48,512 nucleotides of DNA from Hyphomicrobiales bacterium (GTDB lineage: Bacteria > Pseudomonadota > Alphaproteobacteria > Rhizobiales > Xanthobacteraceae), in NCBI GenBank assembly GCA_021732625.1, contig JAKFUP010000040.1:1-48512 (forward strand), given 5' to 3'. Each line of letters begins with the position of its first letter. The stretch's first letter is position 1. Shown piece after piece: positions 17,363 through 26,009 of the stretch. The notes under the pieces were generated by a model. The model was not told where the DNA came from. It saw only the letters and a program-made list of their open reading frames with translations, and did no database searches. The position numbers were made by a program, and so were the translations under genes.

Positions 17363-18811
17363 TTGACTGAACAAGCTCCAATCGTTGTGTGGTTTCGCGA
17401 CGATTTGCGTCTCTCGGATCATCCTGCACTCGACGCCGCCGCGAAAACCGGCGCTGCTCTGATTTGCGTTTACGTGCTCGACGATAAAGGTTCAGCATCG
17501 GGTGTGCGACCGCTCGGCGGTGCTTCGCGCTGGTGGCTGGCGCAATCTTTACGGGCGTTAGGCAAAGATATCGGGACAAAGGGTGGCAATCTGGTTCTGC
17601 GCACGGGCAAGGCTGCGGACGCCCTCTCAGAGGTCGCTCAGACAACTGGCGCGAGCGACGTTTACTGGAATGACATCGCCATCGAAGCCTGTCGAGGTGT
17701 GACACGCGAGGTAGCTACATCGCTCTCACGGATCGGCGTGGAGCATCGGCAATTCTGTAGTGACTTACTGATCGACCCTTCGCAGGTTCGCAACAAGGAA
17801 GGCCGCGGCCTGCGGGTGTTCACGCCGTTCTGGAAGCGCGTTGTTGCTATCGGCGACCCGCCAAAGCCGTTGCCTGCGCCAAGGCAAATCAAATCGGGAC
17901 CAGAGCTGGCGAGCGATCGTATTGAGGACTGGAATCTAGAACCGATAAAGCCCGATTGGGCGGGAGGGCTACGCGACTCGTGGTCGCCGGGGGAAGCATC
18001 CGCACGCGCCCGGCTGCGTGAATTTCTAGCTGACAGCATCCGGGGCTACGCAACCGGCCGCGACCGGCCGGATCGCGAAATAACGTCAAGGCTGTCGCCG
18101 CATTTGAGGTTCGGCGAAATCAGTCCGCGACAAGTCTGGCATGCGGCGCAGTTCGCCGCCGCCGAACGCCCGGCGATTGCCAGCGACATCAACAAATTCC
18201 TCAGCGAACTTGGCTGGCGCGAATTTAGCCGTCATCTGCTGTTCGATCATCCTGACCTTGCGCAGAAGAATCTGCAATCGTCGTTCGATGCGTTTCCATG
18301 GAAACGCGATACCAAGGCGTTCAAGGCATGGGCGCGCGGGCAAACCGGCTATCCCCTCGTCGATGCCGGCATGCGTGAGCTGTGGCACACTGGCATCATG
18401 CATAACCGCGTACGGATGGTCGTAGCCTCATTCCTCGTGAAACATCTTCTGATCGATTGGCGCGACGGCGAGAATTGGTTCTGGGACACGCTTGTCGATG
18501 CCGACCCGGGCAGCAATCCTGCGAGCTGGCAGTGGGTCGCAGGTTCGGGCGCCGACGCAGCGCCCTACTTCCGCATCTTCAATCCGGTTCTTCAGGGCGA
18601 GAAATTCGATCCGGATGGCAAATATGTGCGGCGCTGGGTGCCAGAACTTGCCGAGATGCCGTCGAAGCTGATTCACAAGCCTTGGGATGCGACGCCACTC
18701 GAACTCGCAAGCGCCGGTATCACACTCGGCAAGACCTATCCCGAGCCGATCGTCGATCATCCCAAGGCGCGAGCGCGAGCGCTGGATGCCTATGCAAAGA
18801 CGCGAAACTGA
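17363..18811 (+). CDS. phrB: Deoxyribodipyrimidine photo-lyase
   Basis: A 482-residue cryptochrome/photolyase-family enzyme that uses blue light and FADH- to split cyclobutane pyrimidine dimers. The N-terminal antenna domain begins IVVWFRDDLRLSDHPAL. The FAD domain contains LSPHLRFGEISPRQVW, ELGWREFSRHLLF and the long block from NRVRMVVASFLVKHLL through DWRDGENWFWDTLVDAD to GSNPASWQWVAGSGADAAPY, all diagnostic of class I CPD photolyases. No ATG fits. The TTG at 17363, with AGAAGG 9 bases upstream, gives the family length. A GTG at 17234 would add 43 residues unlike the family. The gene ends 5 bases from the converging exporter gene. Confidence 0.93.
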   Translation: MTEQAPIVVWFRDDLRLSDHPALDAAAKTGAALICVYVLDDKGSASGVRPLGGASRWWLAQSLRALGKDIGTKGGNLVLRTGKAADALSEVAQTTGASDVYWNDIAIEACRGVTREVATSLSRIGVEHRQFCSDLLIDPSQVRNKEGRGLRVFTPFWKRVVAIGDPPKPLPAPRQIKSGPELASDRIEDWNLEPIKPDWAGGLRDSWSPGEASARARLREFLADSIRGYATGRDRPDREITSRLSPHLRFGEISPRQVWHAAQFAAAERPAIASDINKFLSELGWREFSRHLLFDHPDLAQKNLQSSFDAFPWKRDTKAFKAWARGQTGYPLVDAGMRELWHTGIMHNRVRMVVASFLVKHLLIDWRDGENWFWDTLVDADPGSNPASWQWVAGSGADAAPYFRIFNPVLQGEKFDPDGKYVRRWVPELAEMPSKLIHKPWDATPLELASAGITLGKTYPEPIVDHPKARARALDAYAKTRN

Positions 18812-18816
18812 TGGAG

Positions 18817-19722
18817 CTAATCGGCCGCGGGAGGCGTAGCCGCCGGTTGTCGCGCACCGTAATTGACGACGACCACCGCCGCCGCACAGGCCAGCATGCC
18901 GATGATGGATACAGTATCCAATCGCTCACCGAACAGGACGAATGCCATCGCTGCAGTCACTGCCGGTACAAGATAGAACAAGCTTGCGACCTGCGTGGCA
19001 GCTGAGCGGCGTATCAGCCAGTACAGCAATCCAATCGATCCGATCGATAGCACAATCGTGAGCCACGCGAGAGCAGCGATGAACTCCGTGGTCCAATTGA
19101 TGGTGCGATTCTCGAATGCGAAAGCACCGATACAAAACAGAAACGCGCAGGCGATAAACTGGACGAGATTGCCGCTGCGCCAGTCGATCTGACCGCAGAA
19201 CCGCTTCTGGTACAGCGTCCCGATGGTGATGCTGACGAGCGCCACGCCAGTTGCAAGAAACCCTAGACCAACGTCACCACTCATGCTGCGATTGTGCAGA
19301 ACCAGCACCGTGCCTGCGACACCAAGCAACAACCCCGTCCATTGCAACGGAGTGACCCGCTCACCCAGCCAGCGATTTGCCAACGTCGACGTCAAAATTG
19401 GTTGCAATCCGGGAATCAACGCCGAGAGGCCCGCCGGCACCGAATGCGCGATCGCAACCGCAGTGCCGCCCAGATAAAATCCGTGCACCAGAATACCCGC
19501 CACGACACTATGAAATGTTTCGGTTTTGTTGGGCCAGCGCGGACGCCAGATCGCCACGATCCCCGCCATCAGGATTGCGACGAAAGCCATTCGCACGGCG
19601 AGATACGTCAACGGGTCGGCATTGTTGATCACATATTTCGTGCCGATGAAGCCCGTGCTCCATAGCAACACAAAAATGGCGGGCGCGGCGCGAGCGGCAA
19701 ATTGTTCGAAGGCGGGACTCAT
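18817..19722 (-). CDS. EamA/DMT-family exporter
   Basis: A 301-residue inner-membrane protein with ten predicted hydrophobic segments in two EamA repeats. The first begins AIFVLLWSTGFIGTKYVI. The repeat boundary follows GERVTPLQWTGLLLGVAGTVLVL, and the second ends FGERLDTVSIIGMLACAAAVVVV. GER plus a following helix at the end of each repeat is typical. Members export amino acids or metabolites; the substrate is not evident. An in-frame ATG at 19743 lacks a ribosome-binding site, while AGGG lies 6 bases before the ATG at 19722. It is divergent from the formaldehyde dehydrogenase gene. Confidence 0.88.
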   Translation of the reverse strand: MSPAFEQFAARAAPAIFVLLWSTGFIGTKYVINNADPLTYLAVRMAFVAILMAGIVAIWRPRWPNKTETFHSVVAGILVHGFYLGGTAVAIAHSVPAGLSALIPGLQPILTSTLANRWLGERVTPLQWTGLLLGVAGTVLVLHNRSMSGDVGLGFLATGVALVSITIGTLYQKRFCGQIDWRSGNLVQFIACAFLFCIGAFAFENRTINWTTEFIAALAWLTIVLSIGSIGLLYWLIRRSAATQVASLFYLVPAVTAAMAFVLFGERLDTVSIIGMLACAAAVVVVNYGARQPAATPPAAD

Positions 19723-19811
19723 TTGCGGCCCTGATTGCACCATCGTATGCTATCGGGCAATCTCGAACTGCGCGGATCACTAGCGCAATAATGCACATGA
19801 TGAGGACGACC

Positions 19812-20939
19812 ATGGACGTTCGCGCCGCCGTTGCCATCGCCGCCGGGAAACCGCTGGAAATAGCCACCGTCCAACTCGACGGGCCGCGCGACGGCGAGGT
19901 GCTGGTCGAGATCAAGGCGACCGGCGTCTGTCATACGGACGAATTCACGTTGTCCGGTGCCGATCCGGAAGGACTTTTTCCGGCGATTCTCGGTCACGAG
20001 GGCGCAGGCATCGTCGTCGATATCGGCCGCGGCGTCACCAGCGTAAAAAAAGGCGATCACGTCATCCCGCTCTACACGCCGGAATGCCGTCAGTGCCCCT
20101 CTTGCCTGTCACGCAAAACAAATCTCTGCACCGCGATCCGCGCGACGCAAGGGCAAGGCCTGATGCCGGACGGCACGTCGCGCTTTTCCATGAATGGCAA
20201 ACCGGTGCTGCACTACATGGGCACATCGACATTCGCGAACTACACGGTACTGCCGGAAATAGCGGTCGCGAAAATCCGTGAAGACGCACCATTCGACAAG
20301 GTCTGTTACATCGGCTGCGGCGTCACCACCGGCATCGGCGCGGTGATCAATACCGCGAAAGTCGAAATCGGCGCGAAAGCGATTGTCTTCGGTCTCGGCG
20401 GCATCGGCCTTAATGTGTTGCAGGGTCTTCGTCTTGCCGGCGCGGACATGATCATCGGCGTCGACCTCAACAACGATCGCAAGGCGTGGGGCGAGCGTTT
20501 TGGCATGACGCATTTCGTCAACCCGACGGATCACGGCAAGGATCTGGTCCCCTACCTCGTCAACATGACGAAGACTCCCGCCGACCAGATCGGCGGCGCA
20601 GATTACACCTTCGATTGCACCGGCAACGTCACGGTGATGCGTCAGGCGTTGGAAGCCAGCCATCGTGGCTGGGGCGTGTCGATCGTGATCGGGGTCGCGC
20701 CCGCCGGTGCTGAAATCGCGACGCGGCCATTCCAGCTTGTCACCGGGCGTACCTGGAAGGGAACGGCATTTGGCGGCGCGCGCGGACGCACGGACGTTCC
20801 CAAGATCGTCGATTGGTACATGCAGGGTAAAATACAGATCGACCCGATGATTACCCATGTGATGCCGCTATCCGACATCAACAAGGCGTTCGATCTGATG
20901 AAACAGGGTAAGTCGATCCGCGGCGTGGTGACGTTCTAG
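19812..20939 (+). CDS. frmA: S-(hydroxymethyl)glutathione dehydrogenase / class III alcohol dehydrogenase
   Basis: A 375-residue zinc enzyme that oxidises S-hydroxymethylglutathione, formed from formaldehyde and glutathione, with NAD+; it also acts as S-nitrosoglutathione reductase. Catalytic zinc ligands are Cys40 and His62/Glu63 (GVCHTDEF, GHEGAGIV) with a later Cys in YIGCGVTTG. Structural zinc cysteines are 92, 95, 98 and 106. The Rossmann motif GLGGIGLN and TRPFQLVTGRTWKGTAFGG are class III signatures. GAGG lies 6 bases before the ATG at 19812. Formaldehyde removal fits with the methanol/ethanol-type quinoprotein dehydrogenase encoded nearby. Confidence 0.95.
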   Translation: MDVRAAVAIAAGKPLEIATVQLDGPRDGEVLVEIKATGVCHTDEFTLSGADPEGLFPAILGHEGAGIVVDIGRGVTSVKKGDHVIPLYTPECRQCPSCLSRKTNLCTAIRATQGQGLMPDGTSRFSMNGKPVLHYMGTSTFANYTVLPEIAVAKIREDAPFDKVCYIGCGVTTGIGAVINTAKVEIGAKAIVFGLGGIGLNVLQGLRLAGADMIIGVDLNNDRKAWGERFGMTHFVNPTDHGKDLVPYLVNMTKTPADQIGGADYTFDCTGNVTVMRQALEASHRGWGVSIVIGVAPAGAEIATRPFQLVTGRTWKGTAFGGARGRTDVPKIVDWYMQGKIQIDPMITHVMPLSDINKAFDLMKQGKSIRGVVTF

Positions 20940-20986
20940 GGCATGATCTCGAAAAGTGGAAACCGGTTTTCGGATTAGATCATGCC
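20940..20986. repeat. GCATGATC palindromic repeat
   Basis: The arms GGCATGATCT (20940-20949) and AGATCATGCC (20977-20986) are perfect inverted copies with a core containing AAACCGGTTTTCGG. Related copies lie at 47389-47434 and 47900-47968. This one sits directly after the frmA stop, between convergent genes, where it could act as a two-way terminator. Confidence 0.75.
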
Positions 20987-21033
20987 CAGACAAAATAAGG
21001 GACGAGTCTGGCTCAACGAAGTTGAAGCAGACT

Positions 21034-21471
21034 CTAGAACTCTTCCGGACACGGATCGACGATCTTCCAGAGATCGTTTCCGTTCTTGACCTTCTTCATG
21101 TCGGTGGTGAGACCGCCGTTGCGGCTGATCCACTCCTTCACCGGCTTCGGATAATAGGACATTAGATCGGACGTCCCCTCAAAGCTTGTCACCTTCATCC
21201 CGAAGGTGAAAGCCTTGTCGTAATAGGCTTGATGAAAGCCGAGGCTCGCGCGCGGCGTCACGCACACCTTGTTCATCGGCACGATGCCGAACACCAGCGT
21301 GCACGCCGAGTTGCAGATGCCATCGATGATCACGCGCTCGCCGTTTTTGCGGATGCGCTGATATTTTTCCTTGTACTGCTCGACATAGCCGCCGTGGTCG
21401 CGCGTGATCCGCAAGTCCGCGTGCGCGGACGAGACAACGAACAGCGACAGGATCAGGACGAGGTAACGCAT
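21034..21471 (-). CDS. Periplasmic ClpP/crotonase-like protein
   Basis: A 145-residue protein with a clear signal peptide (MRYLVLILSLFVVSSAHA, cleavage near 18). The segment IIDGICNSACTLVFG (48-62) and RASLGFHQAYY (74-84) resemble the Ser and His motifs of small periplasmic ClpP-like proteins (COG3904), giving Ser55 and His80 as a possible catalytic pair. Cys53, Cys57, Cys70 and a late Cys (DPCPEEF) could form disulfides. The role is unknown. The frame is open 17 codons further upstream, but the signal peptide fixes the start at 21471. It converges with frmA across the palindromic repeat. Confidence 0.75.
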   Translation of the reverse strand: MRYLVLILSLFVVSSAHADLRITRDHGGYVEQYKEKYQRIRKNGERVIIDGICNSACTLVFGIVPMNKVCVTPRASLGFHQAYYDKAFTFGMKVTSFEGTSDLMSYYPKPVKEWISRNGGLTTDMKKVKNGNDLWKIVDPCPEEF

Positions 21472-21693
21472 CACGAATTCAGGCAACCCGGCTGGAACAA
21501 TCGCCATCTGGAATGGAGGCAACTGACCTCCTAACTCTGGCGAGACTATGTTTTCATTCCGTTAAGCATGCTCGGTTGTCTGCTCTGGCGAAGCCAACAC
21601 GACCACAGGCCATTGAAAAGACTTGTAAAAAGCTGAGATTCTCTGACGATCCGGGCTGGCTTTTTACTACGGCATGGATATTGTCCCGGCCGG

Positions 21694-21770
21694 GCGCTCC
21701 TAGCTCAGCTGGATAGAGCATCGGATTTCGATTCCGAGGGTCGGGAGTTCGAATCTCTCGGAGCGCGCCA
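21694..21770 (+). tRNA. tRNA-Arg (anticodon TCG)
   Basis: A 77-base tRNA. The acceptor stem GCGCTCC pairs with GGAGCGC and is followed by G and an encoded CCA (21768-21770). The anticodon stem TCGGA / TCCGA encloses TTTCGAT, so the anticodon is TCG. The T loop is GTTCGAATC. It reads CGA-type arginine codons. Confidence 0.96.
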
Positions 21771-21808
21771 TCTAAATCCCACAGAACGGCTTGCCGGAGA
21801 CTTTCGAC

Positions 21809-22789
21809 ATGCGGCTGCACACAGCATGCGTTCTTGGGATGGCATCGCTGATTGCCGTCATTGTTTCCACAAATGGCGCACGTGCCCAATCCTACCCCGA
21901 CCGGCCGATCACTCTGATCATCCCGTTCGCGCCGGGCGGCAGCACCTCCATTGTCGGCCGCGCGATCGCCGAAAAGATGTCGGACATTCTCAAGCAGAAA
22001 ATCATCGTCGATAATCGCGCAGGCGCGGGCGGCACCGTCGGCACCAAGGCTGTCGCCGGCGCCGAGCCCGACGGTTACACCATCGCGCTCGGCTACACCG
22101 GCACGCTTGCGATCGGTCCCACGCTCTACACCAAAGCAGGCTACGATCCGCGCAAGGATTTTGCCGCTATCGGACTGATCGGCCACGCACCGAACTCGAT
22201 TGTCGTGCATCCGTCATTTCCTGCAAAGACGCTTGGCGAATTGATTGCCTACGCCAAAGCCAATCCTGAGAAAGTCAGCTTCGGTTCGGCAGGCGCGGGC
22301 TCCGCAAGCCACATCACCGGCGAATATTTTGCGTCGATAGTCGGTATCAAGATCGTCCATATCGCCTACAAAGGCACCGGGCCGGCGATGGCCGACCTGT
22401 TGGGCGGGCACATTCCGATGGCCATCGCACCGATCCCTGCGACGCACGCAAATGTCAGCGCCGGCACGCTGCGCGCATTGGCCGTGACTAGCCCCAAACG
22501 CATTTCGCTTTTGCCAGACGTGCCGACCATCGCGGAATCAGGTCTACCCGACTTCGAAGCCACGCTCTATTACGGTTTGATCGCACCTGCGGCGACACCG
22601 CGCCCGATCGTCGAAAAGCTCAATCAGGCGCTGCGCGCTGCGATTGAATCCGACGACGTGAAAAAGCGCTTGCTACAGGACGGCACTGAGCCGACCCCAA
22701 GCACATCGGAAGAATACGCGGCGTTCATCGATAAAGACGAAACGAAATGGTCGAAGATCATCAAGGCGAGCGGCGCAAAGACCGAGTGA
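21809..22789 (+). CDS. Bug-type (TctC family) substrate-binding protein
   Basis: A 326-residue periplasmic binding protein with a signal peptide ending ARA-QSYPDRPI (about residue 26). YPDRPITLIIPFAPGGSTSIVGR and VDNRAGAGGTVGTKAVAGAEPDGYT are the Bug/TctC signature blocks, and LPDVPTIAESGLPDFEA is the conserved C-terminal one. Such proteins bind carboxylates or aromatic acids. No TctA/TctB transporter genes are near, as is common for orphan Bug proteins. GGAG lies 9 bases before the ATG at 21809. It follows tRNA-Arg by 38 bases and is closed by a strong terminator. Confidence 0.9.
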   Translation: MRLHTACVLGMASLIAVIVSTNGARAQSYPDRPITLIIPFAPGGSTSIVGRAIAEKMSDILKQKIIVDNRAGAGGTVGTKAVAGAEPDGYTIALGYTGTLAIGPTLYTKAGYDPRKDFAAIGLIGHAPNSIVVHPSFPAKTLGELIAYAKANPEKVSFGSAGAGSASHITGEYFASIVGIKIVHIAYKGTGPAMADLLGGHIPMAIAPIPATHANVSAGTLRALAVTSPKRISLLPDVPTIAESGLPDFEATLYYGLIAPAATPRPIVEKLNQALRAAIESDDVKKRLLQDGTEPTPSTSEEYAAFIDKDETKWSKIIKASGAKTE

Positions 22790-22809
22790 TTTAATCATCA
22801 AAACAAGCA

Positions 22810-22843
22810 AAAGGCGCGTGCGGAGTGCACGCGCCTTTGTTTA
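22810..22843 (+). terminator. Rho-independent terminator
   Basis: AAGGCGCGTGC pairs with GCACGCGCCTT across a GGAGT loop and is followed by TGTTT. The long GC stem lies 20 bases after the Bug-type gene. The symmetric A-rich left flank means it could also serve the converging dehydrogenase gene. Confidence 0.85.
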
Positions 22844-22854
22844 TGACGTACGCT

Positions 22855-25026
22855 CTACTTCTTCGGCCGGATCGCGTCTGCGGTCCCCTGAATGAAGGCG
22901 CGTATCTTGACCACCTCATCCGGCTTCAGCTTGCCGGTGAAATCCGGCATGCCCTGTTTAGTGAACGGTCCTGCGAACAACATCGCTTCGAGATTGGTAA
23001 TCGACTCCGGCGCCACGTAACCAAGGTTCTTGACGTTACCGCCTTTATTGACGCCCGGTACGCCGTGACAGAAGGCACAGTTCGAGATGTAAAGCAGCGT
23101 GCCTGGTCCTACGTCGGCGGGATCGTATTTGACTCCTTCGAGAAGGCCCTGTTGCTGATACTTGGTGAACGCAGGCAACGGCGCCTTTCCGCCAATCGCG
23201 AACGTATAGACGGTGCCCGCGCCTTCGCGGTCAGTTGCCCGTTCGAGAATGCCGAACACGCCACCCCAACCAACCGCAACCGACACATACTGCACGCCAT
23301 CGACGATATAGGTCGAGGGCGCGGCAACGATGCCGGTGCCGGTCGGGCTTTCCCAAAGCTTCTCACCGGTCGTCGCGTTGTAGGCAATAAAGCGGCCGTC
23401 GGCAGCGCCCTGAAACACGAGATTACCGGCTGTCGTCAGCGTCCCGCCATTCCATGGTGAGACATAATCCTGCTCCCAAGCCGCCTGCTGCTTCACCGGA
23501 TCCCATGCGATCAGCTTGCCGAACGGCTTGCTGGTCGGCGGCGTCGCGTTGATCGCGAACGCGAGATTCCAGCCCATGCCCGACATCGGACGGCCCGGAA
23601 CATTGGCATTGTGCTCCCATGTCGGATCCTCCGTGAGGGTCAGCGGCACATGCTGCGCCGGCAGATAGACAAGGCCGGTCTGCGGATTAAACGACATCGG
23701 ATGCCAGTTGTGGGCGCCATATGGGCCCGGAACCGTATCGATCGCCTTGTCGCGCGAGCGCGCGTCGGCAACCTCTATCGGCCGTCCGTTGGCGTCGTAG
23801 CCGGTCGCCCAGTTCACATTGACGAAGTTCTTCGCCGAGATGAACTTGCCGTTGGTGCGATCGACCACGAAAAAGAAGCCGTTTTTCGGCGCATGCAAAA
23901 CTACCTTGCGGGGCTGACCGTCAATGGTCAGATCGGCCAGGATCATCGGTTGGGTCGATGTATAGTCCCAGTTGTCGCCCGGTGTTTCCTGATAGTGCCA
24001 GAGATATTTTCCGGTGTCGGCATTCAGCGCGACAATCGAACCGAGGTAGAGGTTGTCACCACCCGAGGGGCTGCGCAGATTTCGCGCCCACGGCGAGCCG
24101 TTGCCGGTGCCGATGTAGACCATGTTCAGATCGGGATCGAACACAATGGAGTCCCATGCCGTTCCACCGCCGCCATTGATCCAGTATTTGCCTGCGGGGT
24201 CCCATGTCTTGGCCGCCGCCGCCATGGATTCGTCTTCGTATGGCTTGGCCGGATCTCCGGGGACAACAAACCAGCGCCACTTCTGGTCGCCGGTTTCGGA
24301 ATCGTAGGCCGTCACATAACCGCGCACGCCAAACTCTGCGCCGCCGTTGCCGATCACGACCTTGCCGTTCATCACGCGTGGCGCGCCGGTGATGGTGTAG
24401 GACATCTTCTTGTCGATAACAGTGTCCTTCTCCCACACCTTCTTGCCGGTAACAGCGTCGAGCGCGATCAGCCGGCCGTCGTAGGATGCGACGAAGACCT
24501 TGCCCTTGTAGAGCGCGACGCCACGATTGACGACGTCGCAGCACCCCTTGAATCCGATCTCGCGCGGCACCTCCGGATCGAATGACCAGATGCGCTTGCC
24601 GGTGCGCACATCGACAGCATGCACCACGCTCCACGACGCCGTGACATACATGATGCCATCGACAACGATCGGCGTGGCCTCGACGCCACGAACCGATTCA
24701 AGGTCGTAGGTCCACATCAGACCCAGGTTTTTCGCGTTGTCGGTGTTGATCTGGTTGAGCTTGCTGAAACGTGTCTCGGCATAGTCGAGACCGTAGCTCG
24801 GCCAGTCCTTGGTTGTGGATGCATTGGCTCGAATCGCGGCTGTATCGATTGCCGATGTCACCGCCTTGATATGATCGGGCGATCCTTTGGCGGGCGAATT
24901 TTGCGCGAATGTGTGGCCAGCAAGCGTAGCCGCGCCAATCAGTGCCATGGCGCTCAGCGCTTTGCGAATGGAGGAGGATGTGAGGGAGCGGCGAACGACA
25001 GTAACCCGGCGAGCGAGATCAAGCAT
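22855..25026 (-). CDS. PQQ-dependent quinohemoprotein ethanol dehydrogenase
   Basis: A 723-residue periplasmic enzyme: a basic, twin-arginine-like signal (ARRVTVVRRS, then a hydrophobic run to about residue 42), an eight-bladed PQQ propeller (about 70-600) and a C-terminal cytochrome c domain. The vicinal disulfide is Cys162-Cys163, Glu231 (GGAEFG) is a metal ligand and Asp354 (PGDNWDY) the catalytic base. Heme is bound at C650xxCH654, with Met693 a likely axial ligand. The sequence closely follows Comamonas-type qhEDH (type I quinohemoprotein ADH), down to the ending FIQGTADAIRPK. It oxidises primary alcohols and feeds electrons to cytochrome c. The residue two after Asp354 is Thr, so it lacks the extra Asp of lanthanide-dependent enzymes. 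GGAGG 5 bases before the ATG at 25026 decides the start. Confidence 0.93.
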   Translation of the reverse strand: MLDLARRVTVVRRSLTSSSIRKALSAMALIGAATLAGHTFAQNSPAKGSPDHIKAVTSAIDTAAIRANASTTKDWPSYGLDYAETRFSKLNQINTDNAKNLGLMWTYDLESVRGVEATPIVVDGIMYVTASWSVVHAVDVRTGKRIWSFDPEVPREIGFKGCCDVVNRGVALYKGKVFVASYDGRLIALDAVTGKKVWEKDTVIDKKMSYTITGAPRVMNGKVVIGNGGAEFGVRGYVTAYDSETGDQKWRWFVVPGDPAKPYEDESMAAAAKTWDPAGKYWINGGGGTAWDSIVFDPDLNMVYIGTGNGSPWARNLRSPSGGDNLYLGSIVALNADTGKYLWHYQETPGDNWDYTSTQPMILADLTIDGQPRKVVLHAPKNGFFFVVDRTNGKFISAKNFVNVNWATGYDANGRPIEVADARSRDKAIDTVPGPYGAHNWHPMSFNPQTGLVYLPAQHVPLTLTEDPTWEHNANVPGRPMSGMGWNLAFAINATPPTSKPFGKLIAWDPVKQQAAWEQDYVSPWNGGTLTTAGNLVFQGAADGRFIAYNATTGEKLWESPTGTGIVAAPSTYIVDGVQYVSVAVGWGGVFGILERATDREGAGTVYTFAIGGKAPLPAFTKYQQQGLLEGVKYDPADVGPGTLLYISNCAFCHGVPGVNKGGNVKNLGYVAPESITNLEAMLFAGPFTKQGMPDFTGKLKPDEVVKIRAFIQGTADAIRPKK

Positions 25027-25220
25027 CAGTTCCTCCCTGGGAGCACTCATTCACAGGCGCTCCGCCATCCGGCCTCTGATTTGGACCTGGAAAAATTCTA
25101 AACCCAATTTGGGATCGGTCAACGCACCAAGATTGGGAGGTCATTCTTGGGTGTATCAATTTTGACCTGATTGCACCGCACGCGATGTCTGACGAGTTAG
25201 CCTGCGCTGCAGCAGGCGCT

Positions 25221-26009
25221 TCAAGGAACTTGCAGCGCCGCCACAATCGCATCGAGGCCATCGGTCAATGCCGCCGGACCGGGTTGCAGGATCAATGGAG
25301 ATTTGATCTCTACGATCCGGTCATTGCTCACTGCTGGAATGCTGCTCCAGCCGGGCCTGCGGCGAATGGAATCCGGAACAACCTTCTTCCCGCACCACGA
25401 TGCAAGGATCACGTCGGGCATTGCCGAACGCACCGCATCGGGCGTGACGATGCGATCCTTCGCGGATTTCTCGCGGCTGAGTTCTGAAAAGATATCATCT
25501 CCACCAGCAATGGCGATCAGCTCCGACACCCAGCCAATTCCGCTGATCAGCGGGTCGTTCCACTCCTCGAAATAGACGCGCGGCCGTGATCTTCCTTTCG
25601 CTTCAAACGCAATGTGCAACAGACGCCGTTCGTAGCCGGACGCGAGCACTTCGGCTTTATCCGACGCGCCGACCAGCGCACCAACCGTGCGGATCATACT
25701 GAGGATGCCGGCGATGTCGCGCTGATTGAAAGCATGAACCGCGACACCGGCCCGGATCAGGTTGGCGACGATATCGGCCTGCAGGTCCGAGAATGTGAGG
25801 ACCAGATCAGGCTCAAGCGCGAGAATCTTCGGAATATCCGCCGAGATGAAGGCCGAAACCCGCGGCTTTTCCTTGCGCACTTGCGGCGGACGCACCGCAT
25901 AGCCGGACACACCGACGATGCGATCCTGCTCCCCCAGAAGGTATAGCGTCTCGACGGTTTCCTCAGTGAGGCAAACGATGCGCGACGGCGGATAGCCGCT
26001 TGATATCAT
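25221..26009 (-). CDS. B12/iron-type ABC binding protein homologue without signal peptide
   Basis: A 262-residue protein of the BtuF/FhuD-like (class III) periplasmic-binding fold. RIVCLTEETVETLYLLGEQDRIVGVSGYA, the LALEPDLVLTFSDLQADIVANLIRAG block and the C-terminal IPAVSNDRIVEIKSPLILQPGPAALTDGLDAI are typical. It opens directly at the first beta strand and I see no signal peptide, so as written it is cytosolic. A homologue with a lost signal, or a cytosolic cobalamin/corrinoid-binding role, are both possible. Its ATG overlaps the NUDIX stop in an ATGA junction, so the two are translationally coupled. No btuC or btuD gene is nearby. Confidence 0.8.
   Translation of the reverse strand: MISSGYPPSRIVCLTEETVETLYLLGEQDRIVGVSGYAVRPPQVRKEKPRVSAFISADIPKILALEPDLVLTFSDLQADIVANLIRAGVAVHAFNQRDIAGILSMIRTVGALVGASDKAEVLASGYERRLLHIAFEAKGRSRPRVYFEEWNDPLISGIGWVSELIAIAGGDDIFSELSREKSAKDRIVTPDAVRSAMPDVILASWCGKKVVPDSIRRRPGWSSIPAVSNDRIVEIKSPLILQPGPAALTDGLDAIVAALQVP

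Noticed and set aside
22855-25026. Lanthanide-dependent XoxF-type methanol dehydrogenase
   Set aside because: The C-terminal heme domain and the Thr two residues after the catalytic Asp place it with calcium-type quinohemoprotein ethanol dehydrogenases.
25027-25220. Cobalamin riboswitch near the B12/iron-type binding protein gene
   Set aside because: I see no B12-box-like sequence there or upstream of the NUDIX gene, and the gene is translated from an overlap inside an operon.
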